Shown in pieces: positions 1-10,066 of a DNA stretch of 64,000 bases. Made by a program: the position numbers and the translations under genes. The DNA is from Marthasterias glacialis. Lineage: Eukaryota; Echinodermata; Asteroidea; Forcipulatida; Asteriidae. Position 1 is the first letter of the stretch, and every line of letters begins with the position of its first letter. The stretch spans positions 20,254,499 through 20,318,498 of the forward strand of contig OU452231.1 of assembly GCA_911728455.2 (NCBI GenBank). The letters are read 5' to 3'. The notes under the pieces were generated by a model, which saw only the letters and a list, made by a program, of their open reading frames with translations, searched no databases and was not told the DNA's origin.

Positions 1-889
1 CCAGTCCGTGGTATATATGGAAAGTGCTCCGATTCGGAGTCCGAAGCGGTTTTTTTCTGAATCAGTTACAAAATTGTCAAAATTGCAACAAGGACTCGAC
101 AGAATTGCTTGAAAATCGCCTACTGGCTTCTCCAAGTATCTACGGTGAAATAAAATGCAGTTAATTGTACTCACGATCATTTTTGGTCCTCCAAATCGAT
201 GATTTTTAGCCCACTATCACGCATATATCAAATTTGCCGTTAGAATCGCCATTTTGAATGTGATACTCAACGACCGTTTCCTTATGTCTAAAACGCTGCG
301 AGGATTGCGTGTTCGCTGAGGCCCTGACTTTCATATTGTTTTCCGCGCATTCAACGCAGGATACCAGGCTGTGTGTAGCGCCAATGTTCACTGATGCCCT
401 GACATTCATATAGATTTGCGCAGTCAATGCAGGATACCAGCTGTGTAGCCTGGTATCCTGCGTTGACTGCGCAAATCAATATAAATGTCGGGGCATCAGC
501 GAACATTGGCGCTACACACAGCCTGGTATCCTGCGTTGACTGCGCGGAAAACAATATGAAAGTCAGGGCCTCAGCGAACACGCAATCCTCGCAGCGTTTT
601 AGACATAAGGAAACGGTCGTTGAGTATCACATTCAAAATGGCGATTCTAACGGCAAATTTGATATATGCGTGATAGTGGGCTAAAAATCATCGATTTGGA
701 GGACCAAAAATGATCGTGAGTACAATTAACTGCATTTTATTTCACCGTAGATACTTGGAGAAGCCAGTAGGCGATTTTCAAGCAATTCTGTCGAGTCCTT
801 GTTGCAATTTTGACAATTTTGTAACTGATTCAGAAAAAAACCGCTTCGGACTCCGAATCGGAGCACTTTCCATATATACCACGGACTGG
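1..889. mobile_element. Giant palindrome / foldback element (left end truncated by window)
   Basis: The sequence from base 1 to about 440 reappears as its reverse complement from about 450 to 889, in register around base 445 (1 pairs with 889, 432 with 458). The outer ~300 bp of each arm look identical. The inner part has a few mismatches. Each arm also contains two direct copies of a ~73-bp unit starting CCTGGTATCC (449 and 522 on the right arm, mirrored on the left). There is almost no spacer. This fits a foldback transposon or a very recent inverted duplication. The mirrored small reading frames inside it (206-427 minus, 427-684 plus) encode the same unrecognised peptide and are probably not genes. 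The left boundary is outside the window, so the arms may be longer. Confidence 0.85.
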
Positions 890-946
890 GGCGCTAGTAC
901 GACAGATAATGTCAAAAATTTCAAAAAAGGAGTACAGCGCCCCAGT
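885..946. repeat. Imperfect hairpin at the right edge of the foldback
   Basis: ACTGGGGCGCT at 885-895 is answered by AGCGCCCCAGT at 936-946, with about 40 bp of AT-rich loop between them. It overlaps the end of the right arm, so it may be a subterminal hairpin of the element. Confidence 0.55.
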
Positions 947-1818
947 TACTGGGTCTAAATTGGGGGCTAAAATACTGTATCCGGCTGCCACTTTATTTCC
1001 CATAATTTAGGTCAAATTATGTCCTTACCTCTGTCCAGAAAGGTTGACAGAATATTGAACGATTATAAAATATCAACTCATGAAAAATGTTCACGTCTAC
1101 GTTGGGCTTGACAACGCTACTCGCTAAACGTCATTTTAATTTAGTTCTTTTGGGCATGTATGCACAAAAGTGCCGGCCGCGCGATGAAATGGCCGCTTAA
1201 ATTTTCTTTTTTTGGTGGTCAATGTTTAGGGGCCGATGTTTTAGCGTTCTACCATTACCAATTTCTCGAGAGGAATAGGCCTACTTAAAAAAGGGAAATA
1301 AAGCCCAAACATCCATTAAAAAATCTGAACAAATCCCTCAGAAAGTAGCAGTCAGATGGAAACTTGGAAAACTTTTCCCAATTGTTTTTTTTTTAAATAT
1401 AAATTAAACATTAAGCTAAATTTTACTGGTGTAATAAATAAATGGGTGGCTACTTCAATGACTGAGCCAACTCGACATGTACTCGACAGTGTGTTACAGA
1501 TATATAGGACGAATCACGATCACATCTCGAGATCGTCCACCAACTTGTCTTTAAAAAAACTACAATAACCTGCGAATTGTTTTTAAAATACACTAATTCT
1601 CTGTTTTTCTATTCGCCAATTATTTTATCAGTTTCAATAAAATGCAATGATGATCTTTTAATAAAGAGATATTTGAAGATTGAAAATAGCATGTTTGATG
1701 AACGGGACTGACCTTTCTGGGATGGCAATGTAAAGAGGCAGAACAGGGCTGTCGGTTTACCAAGCCAAACCATCGAGCGTATAACATATCGCCGGATACC
1801 AGCTGCTTTAGAACCAAA
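947..1818. other. Upstream flank of ACADSB, no gene seen
   Basis: AT-rich sequence with no recognisable coding exon, RNA gene or TATA-type promoter that I can defend. Transcription of ACADSB presumably starts in its last few hundred bases. Confidence 0.4.
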
Positions 1819-1848
1819 ATGGCTGCCAAGTTATTTAACAGATTACGG
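1819..1848 (+). CDS. ACADSB: ACADSB exon 1 (predicted start)
   Basis: ATG followed by nine codons reads [10 protein letters not shown], then GT at 1849. It joins in phase 0 to the acceptor at 2429. A short basic, amphipathic start fits a mitochondrial presequence. Exon 2 is open only back to its splice site (a TAG lies right at the acceptor), so an upstream coding exon is needed unless translation starts at an internal codon. A second donor at 1855 would add two residues in the same frame. Confidence 0.6.
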
Positions 1849-4800
1849 GTTTGTGTACAAAAAATACATGTTTTCTTTCCACGTTAGCTTTAAAACAATG
1901 TTGTTATTTTGACGATGCTATATGTAACTCAAAGAGCTATCATTAAGATTTATTTGTACGAAATATAAGGTGACTTGGCTGTAGAGAGACGTGACAAGTT
2001 AGTGTTTTGTAGACGTCGTCTGTGTTGACTTGTGATAACGCCAGTGTGTCACTACACAATGTTTTGCTTTACAAAAATTACGGGGCCGGGGTAGGGGGAG
2101 GGGAGAGGGGAGGGGTGACAGGTGGGTGAAGTAGGGGGAAGTCGGGGATTCGTTTGAGAGAAAGTCAGAAATGTGAAGGACGGAGGTCATGATTAGTGTC
2201 AAAACTTGTCTAAAACCATTTAATCATGATTGATTAATGGTAAAGTAAACAATCACAATTTGTATGTCGTACCATGGAGGAAGGATCCTCCATGGTCGTA
2301 CTCGGCGTAGGGCCCGCTTAAAGGCCCTGATTAATTCGTGGCTCAGCTCAGGTTTAGCTCATATAATTGTGTCTTACAATGCAGGATCTTTGAATAAAAT
2401 TGTTCTGTTTTCTTTTTCCTTATGTCTAGTATCTGCCAGCCAGAGCTGGCCTACCACGATGCAGTTCACCATGTTCATACCCACCAACCACTGCATTGGT
2501 TCGACTGCGCAACATCACCGAAACCATCCCACGCACACTCACATCAGTCGCTGAACCCAGTCAGAATCCCACAGCAGCAGTCCCTTTCCCTAACAGCAGA
2601 TTACCTGCGACATCGCTAACAGAAGATGAGCTGATGATGAAAGAGATGGTGGCAAAGTTTGCCAAGGAGCAGATCAAGCCGCTGGTACGAGCGATGGACA
2701 CCAACAGTGAGACTGATATGGGGATCATCCAGGCTCTGTTTGACAATGGGGTAATATTTTATAGAGTTTTATTTACAGCAGCTTTGCCAATGCTGTACCT
2801 TATATTGATTCAGAGAGAGTAAACACCAACATAAAACTGACACTTCTTCATCATCTTCTCTACACAGGTATCTTAAGGCCTACGGGTCACAGTGCTAGGC
2901 ACTTTTGAGGGTCCCTTGGTTTCATTACCAGAAAGATGTACTACTACTAATAATAATAATAATCATCATTTTTGTACCTTGTCTTGATTCTAGGAGAGTA
3001 AGCGCACCAATGTTCAAACCATTCCTCTATCCCTACCCTACCCTCACTATCTTTTAATATTTTTCAGCTCATGGGATGTGAGATCCCAGAAGCTTACGGT
3101 GGACCTGGAGCCTCGTTCTTCGTGTCTAACATCATCATTGAAGAGTTATCGAAGGTTGATGCATCCATTGCTGTCTGCAATGATGTCCACAACACCTTAG
3201 TTGTTACAATTCTTCTGAAATATGGAACTGAGCTACAGAAACAGAAATATCTTCCAAGACTCATGAAGGACTCGGTAATTCTCGGTTTTTTTATTTCTCA
3301 TAAAAAAAATCTCTTGATTAAATTTATGTCTCAAAAGTCAAGGTAGCAGACTTTCAACAGGGTACAGACTGCTGTACTTAACATTTTCACTGTGAATTCA
3401 ATTTGACATCTGATGACCTTTGACCTCCAGAAGCGCTTGAATTGATCTTTTGTGTTTAATGCAGGTGGGAAGTTTCTGTTTGTCAGAGGCCAACGCTGGA
3501 AGTGATGCATTCTCCCTGGAAACTAAGGCAGAGCGAGATGGTAATCATTACATCATTAATGGTAGCAAGCTCTGGATAACTAGTGCAGCGTTTGCTGGTG
3601 TGTTCATTGTCATGGCAAATGCTGACTTCAGTAAGGTAAATATTAATAATAACAATAATAATAATAACTATTATAGTAGTGGCTTCTTATATAGCTCTCA
3701 AATCCGTCACTCAGTGACGCTCATGGCACTCCAACATTATTTCCCCTGGGGTGGATTTCACAAAACTAGTCCTAACTTAGGACTAGTCCTAACTTATGAC
3801 AAGTCATATAAGTTGGGACTAGTTACTCATCCTAAATCGAGATCAGACTAGTCCTAGCGCTTGCGAAATCCACCCCTGGTCACTGGGCCATATGTTTTAT
3901 TTCTTAAACCATCTCAACTCCCTGGGGAGTATATAGCCTGTGCTGCCAAGTATGTAGCCCACCAAGCTAAATCAATCACAATGAACCATCTCTACCCTCA
4001 CAGGTACCCATTTACTCCTGGGTGAGGAGAAGCAATTATATAGTTCAGTGTCTTGCTCAAGGACACAAGTGTCATGACCGGGGTTCGAACCCACACCCTG
4101 ATGACTTAGCCACCAGAACTTGAGTCCGATACATTAAACCGTTCGGCGTTGACACGCCATGGTCTGTAAGGTTTGGTTGTCTGCAAAAGTGATGATTATT
4201 AAGTGTGTTTTAAAATACAGAAAGTCACTTAAGTGTTAGTTTGTGGTGATACACTGTGAATCTTACCTTTCTGTGTTAATTATAACTTGATACTTATCAA
4301 CTGGAAATCTTTGAAACTCAGGGTCATCGAGGTATCACAACATTCGTCCTGGACAGAGAGACAGAAGGATTGACCGTTGGCAAAAAAGAAGACAAACTTG
4401 GACTGAGGGCTTCTCCAACATGCGAAGTCCACTTTGACAATGTCAGAGTAAGTAGCAAGAAATAGCACTTGAGTGAGGCATAAAAAGTCTGGTGTCTTTT
4501 TATTACTTAGCACAAGACATTACAAAATCTTCAAAGCATTTTTGGCTGACAAAATAAAGTGTCTTTCTTCTTTTTTTTTACAAGGAACTTTTGTTCTTCC
4601 TTTTCTTTTTTCCATAGGTACATGATAGTCAGATTGTTGGCCAAGTTGGACATGGCTACAAATATGCCATTGGTATGCTGAATGAAGGGCGCATTGGAAT
4701 TGCCTCCCAGGTAACTTACCCAAAACATTCCTAGATCTACTACCCTGTCTGATTCCTACTTCACTTGGGCGCCATAGCCTGCTGAAATGATAAAAATTCT

Positions 4801-6583
4801 GATTTTCTTTGTCAACAGATGGTTGGTATTGCCCAAGGAGCATTAGACAATACAATTCCGTATTTGATGGAGCGTAAACAGTTCAAACAGACCCTGTGGG
4901 ACTTTCAGGTGAGATTGATAGATTTGTTTAAGTCGCTTTGTAATGAGACATCTTTATTTGCATTGTGGTGTGAGGTAAAAATCTGCACAGAATTTACAAA
5001 GTCACACAGACAAAAAAAAAAGATGATGAACTTTGGAGATAGAAAAACAAAATGAGCAAATTTGGAGATTTGGAGCTGTTAAAGAACAGTTAATTGCTAA
5101 GATCATAAGCTTTGAAGTGTTGGCTTTCACGAAGGATCTCCCAGACGTGAGAATATTCAGTGACTTTTTGTTTTTGTTGATTACCTTGCAGTCTGTTCAA
5201 CACCAGATAGCTCATCTTAGCACCCAGGTAGAAGCGGCTAGAGTGATGACGTATAATGCTGCTCGGATGAAGGTAAAGGGTGTCCTGTGTAACGAGCTAG
5301 ACATTAAAGAGACAAGGTTTGAAGGCTTGTGACTCCGCAATAAGGAGAAGGCTGTGACCTGATAAAGTTCTTTGCTCTCTTTTACACAAAGATAGAATTG
5401 ATGAAACATTGTAGCGTGTCGTGGCCGAGCGGATAAGAACACCGGACTCGAGCTCTGGTGTTCCTGATCAGCAGAGTGTGGGTTTGAATCCCGGTCGTGA
5501 CACTCGTGACCATTATTGCTGCGTCCTTCGGAAGGGACGTAAAGCCGTAAGTCCCGTGTGTTGTGTAATGCACGTAAAAGAACCCAGTGACACTTATCGC
5601 AAAGAGAAGGGGTTTGCCCTGGTGTTCCTGGTTTGATCGGCAGCAGATTGCGCCACATCACCTTGTTAACCATTACATGGTGCTATGTAAAGGGACAGGT
5701 CTCATACCTTTCAGAAAAAAATACTGCGCGCTTTGAGACACCCTTCGGGTGTGATAAAGCGCTATATAAGAACTGCGTATTATTAGAACTGCGTATTAGA
5801 TATATGAAAAGTACCCCTTCTCTATCTCGATCATCTCTTACTCTTTTACATTTTATTTACAATCCTCGCAACTCCCCCCCCCCCTCCTTTTGAAGATATG
5901 ATATTGATTAGTAGTATTAGTTTTGATTAGTAATAATATTACTCCCAAAATCAACAGTTGTCTTTTTTTTTTTGTAGGATGCAGGCCTATCGGTTGTCAA
6001 GGAAGCCTCCATGGTGAAGTATTTCTCCTCCGAGGTAGCTACTCTGGTGACCTCCCGCTGCATTGAACTCTTGGGTGGAGTTGGCTTCACCAAGGACTAC
6101 CCCATCGAGAAATACTATCGGGATTGTAAAGCTGGTGAGTATACTTAAACATTGACAGGCAAACTCTAGTTTTCTCGGCAGAATTCTTCATAATCTGGTG
6201 CCTTTTGGGCTTGAGTCAGATGTAATCAATACTGCAAAGCCAAACCAACATTGTTTTGCTGCAGGAGTCCACTGGTTTGGTAGTTGAATTACTTTGTACC
6301 ATCTGAAAACCATGTCAAGTTCTCATGAATACTGTCCTCTTGTGGTAGGTGCCTTCATTTGATGTTTCAAAAGAAGACATGGTGTACAAACCTCACACCT
6401 CAACAGAATAAATTTCCGGTGAACAATTGCGATAAAATCTTATTTTGAGTCGTCAAACATCCAGGCATTGTGAGTAACATTTGATATTTTTGACCTACAG
6501 GAACAATCTATGAGGGGTCAAGTAATATCCAGCTGAACACTATCGCCAAGTGTCTTCAGGCAGAAATCGTTAAGGGTAAATAA
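1819..6583 (+). CDS. ACADSB: Short/branched-chain specific acyl-CoA dehydrogenase, mitochondrial (10 exons)
   Basis: The enzyme oxidises 2-methylbutyryl-CoA and related short branched acyl-CoAs in the mitochondrial matrix. It uses FAD and passes electrons to ETF; this is the third step of isoleucine breakdown. Exons: 1819-1848, 2430-2750, 3068-3274, 3465-3635, 4322-4447, 4618-4710, 4819-4908, 5192-5272, 5978-6134, 6501-6583. Every junction has GT-AG and the frame stays open, giving 452 residues (human ACADSB 432). Residues 1 to about 60 form a basic, Ser/Thr/Pro-rich mitochondrial presequence. The acyl-CoA dehydrogenase signature [11 protein letters not shown] lies at about 190-200 and WITSA follows. 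The C-terminal signature [19 protein letters not shown] is complete. Glu430 in IYEGSSNIQ matches the catalytic base (human Glu414). The [15 protein letters not shown] ending separates it from SCAD, MCAD and IVD. Exon 1 is the least certain part. Nothing looks broken. The GRK gene converges on it from the opposite strand. Confidence 0.95.
2272..2295. repeat. Perfect 10-bp hairpin in ACADSB intron 1
   Basis: CCATGGAGGA and TCCTCCATGG flank a 4-base loop. The pairing continues for one or two bases outward. No known regulatory element is recognised. Confidence 0.6.
2430..2750 (+). CDS. ACADSB: ACADSB exon 2
   Basis: It begins after a pyrimidine-rich tract ending TCTAG and ends at GGG|GTAATA, 107 codons in phase 0. 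It encodes the rest of the presequence and the first helices of the N-terminal domain, with [20 protein letters not shown] matching the human start of the mature enzyme. Confidence 0.88.
3068..3274 (+). CDS. ACADSB: ACADSB exon 3
   Basis: 69 codons between a TTTTCAG acceptor and TCG|GTAATT. The N-terminal helical domain is recognisable from [12 protein letters not shown] and [14 protein letters not shown]. Confidence 0.93.
3465..3635 (+). CDS. ACADSB: ACADSB exon 4 (FAD/substrate signature)
   Basis: 57 codons between TGCAG and AAG|GTAAAT. It carries the acyl-CoA dehydrogenase signature [14 protein letters not shown] and the start of the middle beta domain (SKLWITSA). The donor is followed at once by an AAT/AAC microsatellite. 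Confidence 0.93.
3745..3879. mobile_element. MITE in ACADSB intron 4
   Basis: The ends read CCTGGGGTGGATTTCACAA and, inverted, CCAGGGGTGGATTTCGCAA. The inside holds internal copies of GGACTAGTCC-type palindromes (ACTAGTCCTAACTTAGG and relatives). The size of about 135 bp, the terminal inverted repeats and the lack of coding capacity fit a non-autonomous DNA transposon. Confidence 0.75.
3885..4160 (-). mobile_element. tRNA-derived SINE in ACADSB intron 4 (reverse orientation)
   Basis: On the minus strand a tRNA-like head has a B-box-like GGGTTCGAACCCCGG. It is followed by ACACTTGTGTCCTTGAGCAA and then a body with CTCCTCACCCAGGAGTAAAT and CTCCCCAGGGAGTTGAG. This head-plus-body layout is typical of echinoderm SINEs. 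It abuts the MITE on its 3' side. Confidence 0.75.
4322..4447 (+). CDS. ACADSB: ACADSB exon 5
   Basis: 42 codons, acceptor ACTCAG, donor AGA|GTAAGT. It encodes the middle beta domain ([20 protein letters not shown], then [10 protein letters not shown]). Confidence 0.93.
4618..4710 (+). CDS. ACADSB: ACADSB exon 6
   Basis: 31 codons after a long pyrimidine tract ending CCATAG, donor CAG|GTAACT. It encodes the link to the C-terminal helical domain ([20 protein letters not shown]). Confidence 0.93.
4819..4908 (+). CDS. ACADSB: ACADSB exon 7
   Basis: 30 codons, acceptor CAACAG, donor CAG|GTGAGA. It starts the C-terminal helical domain, [19 protein letters not shown]. Confidence 0.93.
5192..5272 (+). 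CDS. ACADSB: ACADSB exon 8
   Basis: 27 codons, acceptor TTGCAG, donor [29 protein letters not shown] aligns with the human LQHQVAHVATQLEAAR helix. Confidence 0.93.
5415..5797 (+). mobile_element. Full-length tRNA-derived SINE in ACADSB intron 8
   Basis: The head has a tRNA-Ser/Leu-like A box (GTGGCCGAGCGG) and B box (GGTTTGAATCC), and its ends can pair (GTGTC and GACAC). A ~200-bp body follows with GCGTCCTTCGGAAGGGACGT and GTGTGTTGTGTAATGCACGT. The tail reads AAGCGCTATATAAGAACTGC and then ATT repeats. It is the best-preserved SINE in the window and shares its body with 22300-22697. It is not an active tRNA gene, since the anticodon arm is degenerate. Confidence 0.85.
5978..6134 (+). CDS. ACADSB: ACADSB exon 9
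   Basis: 52 codons plus one base, acceptor TTTGTAG, donor G|GTGAGT. It carries [14 protein letters not shown] and the second family signature [20 protein letters not shown]. Confidence 0.94.
6501..6583 (+). CDS. ACADSB: ACADSB exon 10 (catalytic Glu, stop)
   Basis: It completes the split Gly codon and then reads [19 protein letters not shown] and a short tail to TAA at 6581-6583. The Glu of IYEG is the catalytic base of the family. Confidence 0.94.
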
Positions 6584-6800
6584 TCAACAATAGAGGGCTC
6601 TTCTTTCTTCCGAGAAATTGGACCATCAAAATTTGTCAAGTTTTTCATAGCAATAACAAATGCTACTTTTCGTGAACCCTCCCACTATCTCCTCCTGAAT
6701 TACTACTCTTCAGAATAATATCCTTGTCATCACTGCATGTACCGGGTACAAAAGTACTTTTTTCATTGGTGACAAATCTTTCAATCTGTTAACCCTGATA

Positions 6801-7135
6801 GACTCATTGGTGGCTAGTGCTTAAAGTGCTCGCCTCTTACAAATGTGACCCTGGTTCGATTCCCGGCTAAGACCATATGTGAGTAGAGTTGTGCCTTTTT
6901 TCTCTCTATGCCACGAGGGTTTTTCTCCGGGTCCTCTGGTTATCCTCCCTCCGGTAAAATCAAACACTTTCAATTTCTGGCTGTGCTCCGTGGTCATATA
7001 TGGGTCAATGTGGCTGGCTGCCAAAGGCATCCTTGCATGCCTGCAGCTCGAACATGTTTTAGCCGCGTCCTTTGCTCATTCAGCTTCTCAGCTGTGAGTA
7101 AGGATGATTATCCTCCACAAATTATTATTGTTTAC
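6801..7135 (+). mobile_element. tRNA-derived SINE downstream of ACADSB
   Basis: A tRNA-like head has B box GGTTCGATTCC. It is followed by a body with TTTTTCTCCGGGTCCTCTGG and TTATCCTCCCTCCGG, and an ATT-rich tail. This body differs from that of the 5415 copy, so it is a second SINE family. It may lie inside the ACADSB 3'UTR. Confidence 0.75.
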
Positions 7136-7175
7136 AATTTCTATAATTATAGAATGCATCTGTGAAAATGTTGAT

Positions 7176-7181
7176 AATAAA
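7176..7181 (+). promoter_or_regulatory. Candidate poly(A) signal for ACADSB
   Basis: AATAAA about 600 bp after the stop. A second AATAAA lies at 8107-8112. Which is used cannot be told from sequence. Confidence 0.3.
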
Positions 7182-10066
7182 GATGGCCCAGCCTCTTTAG
7201 AATGGGTTAAAGTTGAGATTGTAGTTTTATCAGTAAAGTGGATTATTTTTGCAGAAACCAACTGCATTGCAACATAATGGGTAAGATTGGTGTTGTCATT
7301 ACTGTACTAGTAAATTAAATATTACATATTCACCTCCTTCAAGGAGTATCTTCATAAACTAATATTTTATTTTTATTTCAACTGTAGTTAACTGACCAAC
7401 TGAATGTTTTCAAAAGTTTGCTAAGGAAAGGAAATGATGGTTGGTTTTGGTGTTCAACACTTGCTTTGTTTGTAAAAAAAAAAAACAATAATTTTGTTTT
7501 GTTGTGAAGAGATGTCTGCTTCAAAAGATACAAGTATGATGTAAATAATGTAAAAAAGCTAAATACATATTCAGTCAAATAATAATGAATCATGTTTAAA
7601 AAACAAATTGATAGACTCCTGAGCTAGAAGTGGAGGGTTTTGTGTCAGTTTTCATTTATCAAAATGCAAAAAGGACGTATAATTTTCTACTGGAATTCCA
7701 TAACGTGAATGAATGAAATTGTTACCACTTAAAAGTGTTTTATTATGGGATGTACAGGTGATTTTGCAAGCTGTATGTAGTTTTGTTACAAGCACATGTA
7801 GTCCATAACCACATGTAATAATTGACACTTCAGAAGAAAACAATTCAAAGGCCATCCTACATGTACATAATTATTGTAGAGTCTTTGACATGCTGTTTAA
7901 GAACATTCTTACTGATCTTCCAAAGGCAAAAACAAAAAACGAAAAACAGCAATCATATTAAAATAGGAATAATATCCCGACTTTTCGTCTCCATTAATCT
8001 ATCAATTAGATCATTTGTGGAGAATTGGAAAACAGCAAAAGCAGTCTGTTTATTAAATTGTATAACTTCAACCATGATTCTTAAAAACGTGTAAACAAAA
8101 ACGTATAATAAAACTTATCAATGTCAATTATTTGTGTATGCTGAGTTATTAGAGTTTCGTTTAAAAAAAACACCTGAGAAATGTCTTCCAATATTTGTAA
8201 TAATTAAATTCCTTTGGGGGGAAAAAAACCTAAATGGGGGAAGAGACAACCAGTTACACAACCACTGAAAGAAAACACATTGGAGACAAATGGCATCTTA
8301 TTGTGTGAGACAATGATTGTATAATGGTACTACTAGTTATCTACCATACACTAAGAGTATTCAGAAGCGTAAATAACTTTGGAAATGCCTGCATTTTTTT
8401 TCGTCTCGTACATTGTCAAGCCCAATGTAGTAGTAAACTCTGTATTTTTTACAGTTGACATAAAATCTACAAGTGGTATATTTTCCTGCATTCTGTGTGT
8501 GCATTCATCTATAACATACACATAAAATTCTTAAATATAATTCTTTTAAATTGATAATAAATCTGGTGTAGTAAGATACAGTAAACCCAAGTCGGCAGAA
8601 TGGGGCAAGACAATGAAAGGCCATTGTCTCATTTCAAAAAACGTATAAATTGTCTGTCCATGGTCGGTCAGTGTATTCTACCATATAACATAATTGGTCC
8701 ACATAAAATCTCTGCGGATTTTACTTGCTGCTTATTTTGTTTAACTCCAAACAAAATTCACATGAGAGCTACAGAAGAACACTTATACATTGCTACCAAC
8801 AATTTTCCGATATGCATTTTTAATCGTTCATATATTAATGTTAATACTCTGTTGGAGCTAAGCCTGATCCCACCTTTTTGCCAGTACCAGAAAAAAAATT
8901 GTTTTGTTTGTGACAACCTTTAAGAACAAAGAAAACTCTGACATTACAAATTTGCTCGAGCCTTCAAGACTGTGCTACTACACTTCCAAAAGTGTTACAC
9001 TGCGTTGTCTTAAGACTTTTGCATACACCCATATCACTCGGGTCAAACAATCCAAAAATTATCGTGTGTATACGCCAGGTAGCCACGGACAACTCGGCTA
9101 ATGAAAGGTCTTCCTTTGACCTCATCAGTGAGGGCGCCGTTTGAACTTGTGACGTCATATGCAAGAGACCTATATGAGACTTTTAGGACAACAGAGGGCA
9201 GTAGACATGCGTTAATTTCCATTGCTTAGTGTAATTCTCAACACGTGCTAATATATAAAAAAACAATGGATGCTACCAAGTCTCCTGCCACCTAGCATTT
9301 CAAAAGTCGCCCGTTGGAGTAAACACTAAGCTTGAAGATGTAAATTTGGTATTTAGTTATCTAAGACACACTGAGGAATGGTCAACATAATCTCATGACT
9401 TATTCATACATCAAAAAACATAATTTTACTTGACATTCTTTTAATAAGAATTTATAACTCTTCCACTTATTTCCAGAATAACGACCAAAAGCTTGTGAAC
9501 ATTTCATAGAGTTACTACAGTGATCACCAGTTCCTTTTAAGAAATTTAGTGTTTATTCAAAAAGTCGGCAGCCAAAACTATGATGGATGGCTAAAGGTAA
9601 TCCTACCATTACTAAATATTGGATCGAAAGTGGCCGATTACAAAATGTACTAAGAGGTCTGTGTAGAAATTACATTGAAAATTGTCTTTTCATTCTTCGA
9701 TGAAATTGCCGTTTTCTCATTATGGGAAATAATTGGATCATAAAAATAACACGGAAGGGCACTGTCACATTTCAAGGTTCTAAAACATAAATGCAGCCAG
9801 GGTAATGACCCATCATGGTACAGCCATCTTGTATTTTTCTTATTCACATCAATGTAACCAAAGTGAGGCTCTGGACGGGGGACAAATAGTCTGGTTTCTC
9901 TTTGAATCATGAGAAATGGTACCAATGTGTGTGGTAGAGCATAGGGAACTTGATGAAAAGGTGACATGATAAAAGACTAATGCATATAATAAACCCATGA
10001 TTTATAGACAATAAATATCTTCCAATTTCAAAATGTTGAAGTATGAATCCATCATGTTCAAATTTA
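7182..10066. other. Intergenic / possible 3'UTR, no gene seen
   Basis: AT-rich unique sequence with only short random reading frames, none recognised. The longest (9650-9967, minus, 105 codons) matches no family I know. Confidence 0.4.

Noticed and set aside
206-684. Mirrored 73- and 85-codon frames inside the palindrome
   Set aside because: Each is the copy of the other on the opposite arm. The peptide matches nothing known and a palindrome duplicates any chance frame.
5415-5500. Possible functional tRNA-Ser/Leu gene
   Set aside because: A and B boxes are present, but the anticodon arm does not fold properly and the sequence continues into a SINE body and tail.
1819-6583. SCAD, MCAD or isovaleryl-CoA dehydrogenase
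   Set aside because: Residue pattern around [30 protein letters not shown] and [15 protein letters not shown] follows ACADSB, and IVD has its catalytic Glu elsewhere.
9650-9967. 105-codon minus-strand frame as a gene
   Set aside because: No domain, no neighbouring exons in phase, and composition like the surrounding non-coding DNA.
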